Origin: JALCSJ01 sp036788835
GTDB lineage: Bacteria > Bacillota > Negativicutes > Acidaminococcales > Acidaminococcaceae
Length of the DNA stretch: 57,033 bases
Direction: 5' to 3'
Assembly (NCBI GenBank): GCA_036788835.1
Contig: DAIQMR010000012.1
Coordinates: forward strand, 1-57,033
In this document: one piece after another, positions 41,531 to 50,359 of the stretch
How positions within the stretch are numbered: position 1 is the stretch's first letter
Layout of the letters: every line of letters begins with the position of its first letter
Notes under the pieces: generated by a model
Told to the model about the DNA's origin: nothing
Seen by the model: only the letters and a program-made list of their open reading frames with translations
Databases searched by the model: none
Program-made: the position numbers and the translations under genes

Positions 41531-43045
41531 ATGGATTTCGGATTATATTTGCAATGTTTGCTTAATGCACTGCAACCTCATGCCTTACTGGTCATTTTTG
41601 CCGGCTGTTTAGGAGGTATTCTGGTTGGGGCTTTGCCCGGTTTAACGGCTACCATGGGGGTTGCTCTTTTGGTACCATTTAGTTTTGGTATGGAAATGGA
41701 TGTTTCTATTGGCATGTTGTTAGGCTTGTATTGCGGGGCCATGTATGGGGGATCTATCGCTTCCATTTTGATTCATACCCCCGGTACTCCTGCTGCTGCG
41801 GCAACCATGCTGGACGGGTATCCTTTGTGTCAGCAAGGGCAGGCTAGTCGTGCCCTCAGCATGAGTCTAATGGCTTCTTTTCTGGGTGGTATTCTGGGCT
41901 GTGTTATTATGACCTTTCTGTCACCTCAGGTTTCTATTTTCGCTTTGAAATTCAGTACTTCCGAATATTTTGCCCTGGCTGTTTTCGGCCTGTCTATTAT
42001 TGCTTCTATTTCCGGGCAGAACGTGCTGAAGGGTGTTATGTCAGGCTTTTTGGGATTGATTCTTTGTACGGTGGGTTCCGACCCTATTTCCGGTTATCCA
42101 CGGTATATTTTCGGTCAAATGGAATTATACGAAGGCCCTCCTTTTATTCCTACTTTAATCGGCCTCTTTGCTGTTTCAGAAATTTTATCCGGAGTAGAAA
42201 AATTCTCTGTGGGACAACAAATCGTCCAACAGGTTACACAAATTTTGCCCACCATGGATGATTTAAAACGTTGCCTGGTTACTATCGTTAAGGGCGGCGT
42301 TATCGGTTCTTTTATTGGTTCCATTCCCGGAGCCGGCGGCGATATTGCTGCTTTCGTGTCCTATGGTGAAGCCAAGCGTTCCTCCAAGACACCGGAGAAG
42401 TTCGGCACGGGTATGATTGAAGGTGTGGCCGCATCTGAATCGGCCAATAATGGCTGTACCGGCGGTGCCATGATTCCTCTATTGTCACTAGGCGTACCCG
42501 GCGACTCGGTAACGGCTATTCTGCTGGGTGCTTTTATTATTCACGGTTTGCAGCCCGGGCCTCTGTTGTATAAAGAACATATTGATGTTGTTTATATGGT
42601 CTTTGCCTCTATGCTCATAGCCAATATTGCTATGTTCATTCTAGGTGCTACCGGCGTGAAGCTTTTTGCGAAAGTCATCGGGCTGGATAAAAGAATGCTG
42701 CTGCCAATCATCTTAGTACTGTCTTTAATCGGCTCCTATTCTATGCGGAACAGCTTCTTTGATGTGTTCTTGACTTTAGGTTTTGGGGTATTCGGTTACT
42801 TGCTCCAACGGTATGGGTTCCCCCTGCCGCCTATTCTGCTGGCTTTGATTTTGGGACCCATGGCAGAAAGCAATCTCCGTCGTACCTTGGTAATTTCTCA
42901 AGGCAATCCTTTTGTTATTCTCCAACAGCCTATTGCTGTAGTACTTCTGATTCTGGCGGTTATTTCCATCGTTATGAGTTATATTAGCCAGAGAAGAGTG
43001 GCTAAGAAGATTAGAGAAGCAAAGAAAAATCAAGCAGACCAATAA
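41531..43045 (+). CDS. TTT transporter large permease subunit (TctA family)
   Basis: A 504-residue protein with about 11-12 membrane helices. TctA signatures: GALPGLTATMGVALLVPFSFGM, YCGAMYGGSIASILIHTPGTPAAAATMLDGYPL, SIPGAGGDIAAFVSYGEAKRSSK and ANNGCTGGAMIPLLSLGVPGDSVTAILLGAFIIHGLQPGP. It is the transport channel of the tripartite system. It is last in the operon and followed by a long nested hairpin shared with the convergent aminotransferase gene. Confidence 0.95.
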   Translation: MDFGLYLQCLLNALQPHALLVIFAGCLGGILVGALPGLTATMGVALLVPFSFGMEMDVSIGMLLGLYCGAMYGGSIASILIHTPGTPAAAATMLDGYPLCQQGQASRALSMSLMASFLGGILGCVIMTFLSPQVSIFALKFSTSEYFALAVFGLSIIASISGQNVLKGVMSGFLGLILCTVGSDPISGYPRYIFGQMELYEGPPFIPTLIGLFAVSEILSGVEKFSVGQQIVQQVTQILPTMDDLKRCLVTIVKGGVIGSFIGSIPGAGGDIAAFVSYGEAKRSSKTPEKFGTGMIEGVAASESANNGCTGGAMIPLLSLGVPGDSVTAILLGAFIIHGLQPGPLLYKEHIDVVYMVFASMLIANIAMFILGATGVKLFAKVIGLDKRMLLPIILVLSLIGSYSMRNSFFDVFLTLGFGVFGYLLQRYGFPLPPILLALILGPMAESNLRRTLVISQGNPFVILQQPIAVVLLILAVISIVMSYISQRRVAKKIREAKKNQADQ

Positions 43046-43046
43046 A

Positions 43047-43142
43047 AAAAGCGGCTCTTTGTGGCTGATAATTTGTCAGAAACAGGTTCGTTCGTTGAAC
43101 CTGTTTCTTTCGCGTCTCAGCCACAAAATAGTCCGCTTTTTA
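43047..43142. terminator. Three-tier nested hairpin between convergent genes
   Basis: Three stems are nested on one axis: AAAAGCGG/CCGCTTTT (43047/43133), TTTGTGGCTGA/TCAGCCACAAA (43058/43117) and GAAACAGGTTC/GAACCTGTTTC (43079/43097) with a 7-nt loop. A- and T-tracts at the base allow termination in both directions. Confidence 0.8.
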
Positions 43143-43179
43143 GTACCTTTGTCAGATGGTTGTTTATATGTTGACTCGA

Positions 43180-44373
43180 TTATTTATCCCGCCCTGGGTA
43201 GGCTTTCAGTCCTTCGCCCAGAATATGAATTGCCTTTATAATCCTGTCGCAATTAAGCACATAGGCTAAACGAGCTTGTTTCTTGCCTTTGACCGGGTCT
43301 TGGTAGAAACCGTTGCCCGGTGCGAACATTACAGACTCTCCGTCTACATCGAAGTTTTCCAATAACCAGATGGCGAACTTTTCGGAATCGTCTACCGGGA
43401 AAGTTACCATGACATAGAAAGCTCCCTGGGGAGTAGAAAATGTTACGCCGGGTAACTTGGCCAGTTCCGCTTCAATGGTATCACGACGTTTAATATATTC
43501 GGTTTTTACGTCAGCAAGAACACTTTTCGGGGTGTCATATAAAGCCGCTGCGCCAATCTGTTCTAGGGTCGGGCTGCATAGCCGGCTTTGACAGCATTTG
43601 ATAATGTTTTTCTGGAAAGTAGGATTTTTGCAAATAATGCAGCCTATGCGAGCACCGCAGGCGCTGTAGCGTTTGGATACAGAATCAATGAGAATCAGGT
43701 TTTCTTTAAGGGCCGGGAAAGTGCCGAAGCTCACATAGGAACCGTCATAGACAAATTCTCTATAAACCTCGTCGCTGATAATAGCTAAATCGTGCTTCAA
43801 AGAAACACGTGCTAATCTTTCCATTTCTTCCTTGCTATAGACTGCACCGGTAGGATTGCTGGGATTAGTAACAAGGATGCCTCTGGTTCTGGCTGTAACG
43901 TAAGTCTCGATTTCTGCTTCCGGGGGCAGCCGATAACCATCTTCTGCTTTTAAGGAAATAGGAACAACTTTGATGCCCAATTCTGTGGCGAACATAGCAT
44001 AGTTGGGATAATAAGGCTCAAAGACGATCAACTCATCGCCCGGGTCACAGATAGCGGATAAGGAGTAAAGCAAAGCTTCACTGCCACCGTTAGTGATGTA
44101 AATATCTGCGGTCCCATAGTCCATGTCCCATTCTTTATAATATTTGGCAATGGCGGCAATCAAAGCGGGATTGCCTTTGGAGGGCCCATAGGAAATAACC
44201 GGTTGGCTAAATTGGCGAATGGCATCCATAAATTCTTTAGGAGTCTCAATATCAGGCTGACCAATATTTAAGGGATAAAGCTTCTTCCCTTTAGCCTTGG
44301 CTGCATCTGCGTAGGGAGTCAGTTTGCGCATAGGAGAGGCGATTAAGGATTTAACACGATTAGAAATTTTCAT
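43180..44373 (-). CDS. Class I/II aminotransferase
   Basis: A 397-residue PLP enzyme of the aspartate/aromatic aminotransferase family. Motifs: PLNIGQPDIETPKEF, NGGSEALLYSLSAICDPGDELIVFEPYYPNY, NPSNPTGAVYSKEE, SDEVYREFVYDG, and the PLP lysine in IDSVSKRYSACGARIGC. The start ATG 44373 has AGGAGG upstream; the frame upstream to 44418 is unsupported. Substrate is probably aspartate, methionine or an aromatic amino acid, but not determinable. It is divergent from the serine dehydratase genes. Confidence 0.92.
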   Translation of the reverse strand: MKISNRVKSLIASPMRKLTPYADAAKAKGKKLYPLNIGQPDIETPKEFMDAIRQFSQPVISYGPSKGNPALIAAIAKYYKEWDMDYGTADIYITNGGSEALLYSLSAICDPGDELIVFEPYYPNYAMFATELGIKVVPISLKAEDGYRLPPEAEIETYVTARTRGILVTNPSNPTGAVYSKEEMERLARVSLKHDLAIISDEVYREFVYDGSYVSFGTFPALKENLILIDSVSKRYSACGARIGCIICKNPTFQKNIIKCCQSRLCSPTLEQIGAAALYDTPKSVLADVKTEYIKRRDTIEAELAKLPGVTFSTPQGAFYVMVTFPVDDSEKFAIWLLENFDVDGESVMFAPGNGFYQDPVKGKKQARLAYVLNCDRIIKAIHILGEGLKAYPGRDK

Positions 44374-44430
44374 ACTAAAACCTCCTGTGAATATGTTATA
44401 ACGACTATTATCAAGCAACTTTACCTTTCT

Positions 44431-44459
44431 ATTATAGGCAAAATGTCGGAAAACTTCAA
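44431..44459 (-). promoter_or_regulatory. Promoter of the aminotransferase gene
   Basis: On the minus strand TTGAAG (44459-44454), 17-nt spacer, TATAAT (44436-44431): near-consensus. Confidence 0.65.
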
Positions 44460-44467
44460 CCCGCTAC

Positions 44468-44496
44468 TTGCGTTTCTTTATTCCTTATGTTACACT
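44468..44496 (+). promoter_or_regulatory. Candidate promoter of the serine dehydratase operon
   Basis: TTGCGT (44468-44473), 17-nt spacer, TACACT (44491-44496). It lies back-to-back with the aminotransferase promoter, 9 nt between the two -35 elements. Confidence 0.5.
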
Positions 44497-44569
44497 AAAA
44501 CATAAATGCAAGAAAATTTATCTATATGAAAATTTAAATTACAAATAGCTGATTTCAGGAGGTAGGAAG

Positions 44570-45238
44570 ATGAATGTTTTTGATATTATCGGACCAATCA
44601 TGATTGGCCCATCCAGCTCTCATACGGCAGGAGCAGTGCGCCTGGGACGAGTGGCCAACAAAATACTGAATGGGGCAAAACCTATGGATGCGACTATTTA
44701 TTTGTCCGGTTCTTTTGCCAGGACTTATAAGGGACACGGCACCGATCGGGCACTTTTGGCCGGGATTTTAGGCTATCATAGTTATTCCGTGGAAATCCGT
44801 GACATGCTGAATATTGCCAAAAAGCAGGGCCTTAAGTATAAATTTGTTCCTAAAGATATTCCCAATTGCCATCCTAATACAGCCAAAATTGTTATTACCG
44901 ATGACAAAGGACAAAAGCACGAAATTCAGGGTGCCAGCATTGGTGGCGGCAATATCCGTGTGGATTATATTAATGGCAAAAAAGTTGATTTTACCGGTGA
45001 GTACAATACTATTCTGATTTTCCATAAAGACAGACCAGGTGCCATTGCCGACGTTACTAATTTAATGCGGGAAATGTATTCTAATGTAAATATAGGCAAT
45101 TTCCGCTTGTCCAGACCGGTCAAAGGCGGCGAAGCACTGATGACTATTGAGATAGACGGGCTGCCACCAGAGGGCATGGTGCAGGATATGCGCAAAATTA
45201 AGAATGTCACTAATGTAATGCTTATTCGAGTCTTTTAG
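44570..45238 (+). CDS. sdaAB: L-serine dehydratase, beta subunit
   Basis: A 222-residue subunit of the iron-sulfur enzyme that converts L-serine to pyruvate and ammonia. The N-terminal domain has the family motif FDIIGPIMIGPSSSHTAGAVRLGRVA and a C-terminal ACT domain (about 147-222, TILIFHKDRPGAIADVTNLMREMYSNVNIGNFRLSR), a possible serine-sensing site. AGGAGG precedes the ATG. The alpha subunit gene follows after 11 nt. The split into two genes is the Firmicute arrangement. Confidence 0.95.
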   Translation: MNVFDIIGPIMIGPSSSHTAGAVRLGRVANKILNGAKPMDATIYLSGSFARTYKGHGTDRALLAGILGYHSYSVEIRDMLNIAKKQGLKYKFVPKDIPNCHPNTAKIVITDDKGQKHEIQGASIGGGNIRVDYINGKKVDFTGEYNTILIFHKDRPGAIADVTNLMREMYSNVNIGNFRLSRPVKGGEALMTIEIDGLPPEGMVQDMRKIKNVTNVMLIRVF

Positions 45239-45249
45239 GAGGACCTGTC

Positions 45250-46131
45250 ATGTTAAAATATGATTCCATTGCTGACTTGGTAAAAGCAGCAGAAAAAGAA
45301 AATAAAAAGATCAGTGAAATAGTTTTGGCGGACGAAGCCAAAGAAATGGAGCGGACTCCGGCAGATTTGTATGCTCAAATGGCAGAGAGCTTTAAAGTTA
45401 TGCAGGCTTCCGTTGTCACCGGCATGGATCCTGAGCTCAAATCTACATCGGGATTGACCGGTGGGGAAGGCTACAAGATGAAAGCCTATAATGCAAAGAC
45501 CAAGGGAGGACTTTCCGGTTCCTTCATGACCGGGGCTATCAGCAGGGCTCTGGCTGTATCCGGCTGCAACGCATCCATGGGGAGAATCGTGGCTACGCCT
45601 ACAGCAGGAAGCTGCGGAATTTTGCCCGGCTGTCTCGTATCTTTGTTTGAAGAGAAAGGCTACAAGGAAAAAGATATTGTTATGTCCATGTTCACGGCAG
45701 GGGCTTTAGGCATGGTTATTGCCGCAAGGGCCTGCATTGCCGGAGCTGAAGGAGGCTGCCAGGCAGAATGTGGCAGTGCCTCTGGGATGGCAGCAGCGGC
45801 TTTGGTAGAAGTAGCAGGAGGTACCCCGGCTATGGCGGCCAATGCCTGCGCCATGGCGATTAAAAATCAACTGGGACTGGTGTGTGACCCGGTAGCAGGA
45901 TTGGTAGAAATCCCTTGTATCAAGAGAAATGTTTCCGGCGTAGTAATTGCTTTTTCTGCGGCAGATATGGCCTTGGCCGGTATTACCAGCGCCATTCCCG
46001 TAGATGAATGCATTGATGCCATGAGCGAAATAGGGCATGCCATGCCCGCATCTCTTAGGGAAACAGCCGGAGGCGGTTTAGCCATCACTCCTACCGGCAT
46101 CAAATTACGCAAAAAAGTATTCGGCAAATAA
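45250..46131 (+). CDS. sdaAA: L-serine dehydratase, alpha subunit
   Basis: A 293-residue catalytic subunit that carries the [4Fe-4S] cluster. Cysteine motifs: AGAEGGCQAECGSASGMAAAALVEVAGG and KNQLGLVCDPVAGLVEIPCIKRN. GRIVATPTAGSCGILPG is the substrate loop. Length and order fit SdaAA of Clostridium and Bacillus. Pyruvate formed here could enter the pyruvate carboxylase reaction. It ends at a perfect hairpin. Confidence 0.96.
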   Translation: MLKYDSIADLVKAAEKENKKISEIVLADEAKEMERTPADLYAQMAESFKVMQASVVTGMDPELKSTSGLTGGEGYKMKAYNAKTKGGLSGSFMTGAISRALAVSGCNASMGRIVATPTAGSCGILPGCLVSLFEEKGYKEKDIVMSMFTAGALGMVIAARACIAGAEGGCQAECGSASGMAAAALVEVAGGTPAMAANACAMAIKNQLGLVCDPVAGLVEIPCIKRNVSGVVIAFSAADMALAGITSAIPVDECIDAMSEIGHAMPASLRETAGGGLAITPTGIKLRKKVFGK

Positions 46132-46171
46132 GAAGATAACATGCAGGGATGGTACGGGTTTGTTATAAAAT

Positions 46172-46207
46172 GGGAGTTGAAGCGATTTGCTTCAACTCCC
46201 ATTATTA
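46172..46207 (+). terminator. Hairpin terminator after sdaAA
   Basis: GGGAGTTGAAGC (46172-46183) and GCTTCAACTCCC (46189-46200) form a 12-bp perfect stem with a 5-nt loop, but only a weak T-tract (ATTATTA) follows. Confidence 0.6.
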
Positions 46208-46241
46208 CGTGCTACGGATATGTGTATTTCAAGTGAGAAAA

Positions 46242-46250
46242 TGGTATAAT
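46242..46250 (+). promoter_or_regulatory. Extended -10 promoter of the channel-kinase gene pair
   Basis: TGGTATAAT is an extended -10 element, 27 nt before the start codon of the channel gene. Confidence 0.4.
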
Positions 46251-46277
46251 TAGGCTAATCCGCAGGAGGGAACAGAG

Positions 46278-46997
46278 ATGAGAGCAGAGATTAATAGAAA
46301 AATCAATAAAAAAATTCAAGGAGAAATTAGCAAACAAAAAAAATTGAGCTTGCAGCATTTAATGCATCTCATAGATAACAACCTTAAAAAATTTATCTTT
46401 TTTTGGGTGCTCCTGTCCTTTGCACCCTTATTCGCAGCCTTTGTTTTTGATGCCTGTGTTACGGGCAATCCTCATCCCGTCGGCTCTACCCTTTTAAAAT
46501 GGTTTGCCTTTATAAGTCTCTTTTCCATACTCATTACAGTATTTTTCAGCTTGAGAATGGCTTTCTTTAAAGGAGTCAAAGGTCATACAAAACTATTGAT
46601 TATAGGCGTGGCCTATTTTGTCCTGTGGCTGGCTTTCGCCAATCTTTTCTATTTGATTGCTGATGTAGAAGCCTATGCTGCCTGTGTGCTGAAACTGGGT
46701 GGGAAACAGGTAAAGTCTTTTAGCGGCATCGGGGATTTCTGGCTGACCACGGCTACAGTAACGGCGGAATTGGCTCCTGAGGCCATTAATAGATTGACAA
46801 ATTACATTGACAGTCTTTATTTTAGCGGTATTAGTCTTGTGACCATGGGGTATGGGGATATTGTGCCGGTAGCGGGATTTTGCAAAATCTTAGTTCTGCT
46901 GGAAACCTTCAGCGGACAGGTTTTGACTGTGGCGGCAGCAGGATTGTGCTTTGCCGGTTTTGCCGATAATAATGAAGCTGAGAAAAAAGAAAAATAA
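46278..46997 (+). CDS. Ion channel protein with K+ selectivity filter
   Basis: A 239-residue membrane protein. A basic, coiled N-terminus (about 1-35) is followed by two helices (about 39-62 and 73-95), another (about 109-132), and a pore loop plus last helix with the K+ filter motif SLVTMGYGDIVPVAGFCKILVLLETFSGQVLTVAAAGLCF. TMGYGD is the canonical selectivity filter of Ion_trans_2-type channels. No RCK/TrkA domain is attached. The start follows GCAGGAGGG. It is 20 nt from the dgoK-type gene. Confidence 0.85.
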   Translation: MRAEINRKINKKIQGEISKQKKLSLQHLMHLIDNNLKKFIFFWVLLSFAPLFAAFVFDACVTGNPHPVGSTLLKWFAFISLFSILITVFFSLRMAFFKGVKGHTKLLIIGVAYFVLWLAFANLFYLIADVEAYAACVLKLGGKQVKSFSGIGDFWLTTATVTAELAPEAINRLTNYIDSLYFSGISLVTMGYGDIVPVAGFCKILVLLETFSGQVLTVAAAGLCFAGFADNNEAEKKEK

Positions 46998-47017
46998 TTT
47001 CTTCCGGAGGCGGCCTT

Positions 47018-48022
47018 ATGAAATACTATATTACTTTAGATGGTGGCACCACAAACACCAGAACGATTTTATGGAATAAAGAGGGCAAAGAATGTGCCCA
47101 CGAAGAAAGACCGGTGGGCATACGTGATGTAGCTGCAGCGGGGAACAAAAAAATCCTTGGCACTGCCGTTCAGGAATGTATCGAAGGACTGCTCCATCAA
47201 CAGCATATAACCTATGAAGATATTACCTGCATATTGGGAGCAGGGATGATTACCTCTGATCTGGGGCTTTGTCTTTTGCCGCATTTGACGGCTCCGGTAG
47301 GCCCGGCAGATTTGGCGGCCGGCATGAAAAAGATTGTTATTCCGGAGATTTGCCCGCTGCCCTTTTGGTTTGTGCCGGGGATAAAAAATACTTCTGTACC
47401 CATTGATTTGGACAACTTTACCCAAATGGATATTATGCGGGGAGAAGAAGTGGAAATGGTTGCTCTTATGGAGCAATTACCTCTGGGGCAGGAATGTATC
47501 GTGGTTTTGCCAGGTTCTCACAGTAAATTTATTCCTATTAACAAAGAACAAAAAATTTTAGGCTGCGAAACAGCCATGACAGGAGAAATTTATTCTCTCT
47601 TGGTTACCAACAGCATTCTTTCCGGTGCTACTGACAAAATATATGCCAATAAGGACAACTACAATAAAACCATGTGCCTAAAAGGCTGTGCCACTGCCGA
47701 AAAATTAGGCCTGGGACGGGCCGCATTTTCTACAAGAATTCTGAAAAACTTTGCCGGCATTAGCAATACGGAAGCAGCCAATTTTCTCTTGGGCGTGGTC
47801 TTAAGCAGCGATATTAAAGTCCTGGAAGAAAACACTTTCTTTACTTTTGCCGGCAAAATGCCCCGCATTATTCTGACGGGGAAAGAACCCTTCCGTCAGG
47901 GACTCTATGATATACTACGTACCAAACATCCGGAGTGGCAAACAAATATATTGGAACCTCATTGCCCAAACATGTCAGCCCGTGGTTGCGCAATCTTAGC
48001 TAAAATCAGGGGAATTATTTAG
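47018..48022 (+). CDS. dgoK: 2-dehydro-3-deoxygalactonokinase-like sugar-acid kinase
   Basis: A 334-residue kinase of the DgoK family, which phosphorylates 2-keto-3-deoxygalactonate in galactonate breakdown. N-terminal YYITLDGGTTNTRTILWNKEGK is the ASKHA phosphate-1 loop. PGIKNTSVPIDLDNFTQMDIMRGEEVEMVALME and VVLPGSHSKFIPINKEQKILGCETAMTGEIYSLL are DgoK signatures. No galactonate dehydratase or KDPGal aldolase is in the window. Co-transcription with a channel gene is odd; KDG from the kdu route is a possible alternative substrate. Confidence 0.85.
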   Translation: MKYYITLDGGTTNTRTILWNKEGKECAHEERPVGIRDVAAAGNKKILGTAVQECIEGLLHQQHITYEDITCILGAGMITSDLGLCLLPHLTAPVGPADLAAGMKKIVIPEICPLPFWFVPGIKNTSVPIDLDNFTQMDIMRGEEVEMVALMEQLPLGQECIVVLPGSHSKFIPINKEQKILGCETAMTGEIYSLLVTNSILSGATDKIYANKDNYNKTMCLKGCATAEKLGLGRAAFSTRILKNFAGISNTEAANFLLGVVLSSDIKVLEENTFFTFAGKMPRIILTGKEPFRQGLYDILRTKHPEWQTNILEPHCPNMSARGCAILAKIRGII

Positions 48023-48055
48023 TCATACAAGAAACCAGTTCCTGTTATATACTAA

Positions 48056-48105
48056 AAAGCACGGACACGAGAACTTCTCAGTTCTCACGTTCGTGCTTTA
48101 TTGTT
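48056..48105 (+). terminator. Terminator after dgoK
   Basis: Nested stems AAAGCACG/CGTGCTTT (48056/48092) and GAGAAC/GTTCTC (48069/48081), followed by ATTGTTATTTT. Confidence 0.7.
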
Positions 48106-48163
48106 ATTTTGCAGCTAAAAGCGGTCGCTGCTATAAAAGTAGTTGTACCTTTTGTAACAAGTA

Positions 48164-49087
48164 CTATTCTCGTTTTGAATTTATTAAATCTGTGTTCCGG
48201 CCGGCTCGCAGCACATAGCTGTCTAGGTTGTGGTTTACGTATTCACGCAGTTTCTTGGAGATGGTCATAACTTTCCCCAGGTCGATGCCAGTGGCAATAC
48301 CGGATTCATCGCACATATGGAGCACATCTTCAGTTGAAATATTTCCCGCTGCGCCGGGAACGAAAGGACAGCCTCCTAAACCGCCGAAAGAACTGTCGAA
48401 GCGGGTAATCCCTGCTTCCATGGCGGCAATAATATTGGCCATAGCCATACCTCTGGTATTATGGAAATGGAGCCAGAAAGTAGCCTGAGGATATTTCTCC
48501 AGAACATGCTGGCATAATTCGTTCACCTGCTCAGGCATAGCCATGCCGGAAGCATCGGACAGGGAAATTTCGGAAATACCTACATGCAAATAAGCTTCAA
48601 TAATAGCATCTACATCGCTAACCGGTGTCAGCCCTTCCCAAGGGGAAGCGAATGGCATAGAAATGGAACCGGAAATGGCGATGTTATTTTTTTGCGCTGC
48701 TTCCACGCAGGAGGCAAACCCGTGGACACTTTGTTCCGGTGTCATATTTAAATTTTTCAGGTTGTGCATACGACTGGCAGAGACATTCAGCTTTACTTTC
48801 TTGCAGCCGCAGTCCACGGCTCTTTGCACCCCACGGAGATTGGGAATCAGGGCACGAAGTTCTACACCGGGAACTTGGCCAATAGCCTTATACACTTCAT
48901 CTGTATTAGCCATTTGGGGTACAGCCTTGGGACTCATGAAAGAACCAACTTCAATAACTTTAAAACCGGCGGCAATCAAGTCTTTTAACATGTCAACTTT
49001 TTGCTCTGTAGTCAAAATAGCCTTTTCATTTTGCAGCCCGTCTCTTAAACCCACTTCACATAATATGATGCTTTTCGGTAATTTCAT
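48164..49087 (-). CDS. HMG-CoA lyase-like aldolase-type enzyme
   Basis: A 307-residue TIM-barrel protein of the DRE-TIM metallolyase family, nearest to hydroxymethylglutaryl-CoA lyase. LCEVGLRDGLQNE supplies the metal Asp and catalytic Arg; SFMSPKAVPQMAN, LSDASGMAMP, HFHNTRGMAMAN (metal HxH) and the flexible loop GGLGGCPFVPGAAGNISTEDVLHM with the active Cys follow. HMG-CoA lyases read HDTYG at the HNTRG position, so the acyl substrate may differ. ATG 49087 follows AAGGAG; the upstream frame to 49177 is unsupported. It is divergent from the shikimate-dehydrogenase-like operon. Confidence 0.85.
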   Translation of the reverse strand: MKLPKSIILCEVGLRDGLQNEKAILTTEQKVDMLKDLIAAGFKVIEVGSFMSPKAVPQMANTDEVYKAIGQVPGVELRALIPNLRGVQRAVDCGCKKVKLNVSASRMHNLKNLNMTPEQSVHGFASCVEAAQKNNIAISGSISMPFASPWEGLTPVSDVDAIIEAYLHVGISEISLSDASGMAMPEQVNELCQHVLEKYPQATFWLHFHNTRGMAMANIIAAMEAGITRFDSSFGGLGGCPFVPGAAGNISTEDVLHMCDESGIATGIDLGKVMTISKKLREYVNHNLDSYVLRAGRNTDLINSKRE

Positions 49088-49443
49088 AATGTAAATTCTC
49101 CTTTGTCTTAACAGGCATAGTAAATATTCAAAAATCGTCTTGTAGTTAGTATATATAATGAGAAAATTTAAATCCAATATCTTTTATCTATGAAATCATG
49201 CAAAAAAGTAATGAATAAATTTTCGCAAAACAAGCGAGCCTGCCAATAAAACTGCTAATTATCTAAGAAAACGTTAAAATGAAATAAATCTATTATGCAT
49301 AAAATCGATAGATTAATGCAAAAGCGATATTGGATATTTCTGAATATTTCTAATACAATGACACTAACAGAGGTTACGGCTAAGTGAAAATTTGCGAAAG
49401 TTTTTGCGGAAGCGGGACTTGATAGAAAGAAGGAGAGCACATA
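49088..49443. promoter_or_regulatory. Divergent intergenic region with inverted repeat and candidate promoter
   Basis: A/T-rich, no gene seen. It contains an inverted repeat AATCTAT (49287-49293) / ATAGATT (49308-49314), a direct repeat ATATTTCTGA/ATATTTCTAA (49335-49352), and a plus-strand promoter candidate TTGGAT (49330-49335), 18-nt spacer, TACAAT (49354-49359). The LysR regulator at 54294 could act here; that is inference. Confidence 0.45.
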
Positions 49444-50304
49444 ATGAAGGTTGATATTAATACAAAAATGATTACTTTGTTAGGAACACCTCTTAGTCAA
49501 TCTTTTGCGGCACGAATGCAAAACAGAGGGTACGAAGCAGCCGGACTCAATATGCTGTATTTTTACACAGAGACTGACAATGAGCATTTGGGAGACATTG
49601 TAAAGGGATTACGGTACATGAACTTTGCCGGGTTTGCCGTAACAAAGCCGAATAAAGTTAAAGTATTGGAATACTTGGACGAGTTAGATCCTCTGTGCCA
49701 GAAAATGGGTTCATCCAATACGGTTGTAAAAACTCCCGAAGGAAAGCTTATTGGCTACAATACCGACGGAGTTGGTTTCTACACTGCCATTACCGAAGAG
49801 GGCGAGATAAAAGTTGACCAATGTGTATTCTATTGTTTTGGCGGCGGTGGGGCAGGCAGGGCCATGTGTTCTATCCTGGCTTACCATGGGGCAAGGAAAA
49901 TTTATATTACCGATGCATATGAACAATGTGCCAAAGAATTAGCCGACCATATCAACAAGAATTTTGCTCCCGTAGCGGAATTTGTTCCTTACGGAGATTT
50001 CTCCAAGCTGGCAGCCTGCGACGTAGTGCTTAATGCCAGTGGGGTGGGAATGGGCAAGACTATAGGCAAGACACCTCTTCCTAAAGAATATATGAAGGAA
50101 GGCCAGTTCTACTTTGATGCCTGCTACAATCCGGCTAAGACTCAATTTCTGCTGGATGCTGAGGCCAAAGGCTGCAAGATTTTAAATGGTTTAAGTATGA
50201 GCTTGTATCAAGGAGCCGCACAAATTAAACTGTGGACCGGGAAAAAAGCTCCTTTGGAGGCAATGCGTAAAGAACTGCTGGATATTCTGGCAGAGGGCAA
50301 ATAA
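49444..50304 (+). CDS. Shikimate dehydrogenase-like protein with altered substrate motif
   Basis: A 286-residue AroE-family oxidoreductase. The C-terminal NAD(P) loop CFGGGGAGRAMCSILAYHGARKIYITD is intact. The catalytic Lys71 (VTKPNK) and the Asp in GYNTDGVGF are present, as is Asn in GSSNTVV. However, the shikimate-binding motif that reads HSxSP in AroE is QSFAA here (residues 19-23), and the Asn of NVT is Ala65. Two direct shikimate contacts are therefore lost. It leads a TRAP transporter operon rather than aromatic biosynthesis genes. It probably acts on another hydroxy-acid; quinate or shikimate catabolism cannot be ruled out. Confidence 0.82.
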   Translation: MKVDINTKMITLLGTPLSQSFAARMQNRGYEAAGLNMLYFYTETDNEHLGDIVKGLRYMNFAGFAVTKPNKVKVLEYLDELDPLCQKMGSSNTVVKTPEGKLIGYNTDGVGFYTAITEEGEIKVDQCVFYCFGGGGAGRAMCSILAYHGARKIYITDAYEQCAKELADHINKNFAPVAEFVPYGDFSKLAACDVVLNASGVGMGKTIGKTPLPKEYMKEGQFYFDACYNPAKTQFLLDAEAKGCKILNGLSMSLYQGAAQIKLWTGKKAPLEAMRKELLDILAEGK

Positions 50305-50359
50305 GGGGAAGTAAAGCAATACACCGCTAAGTAAGCGGAAATCAAAGAGGAGGAATAAG

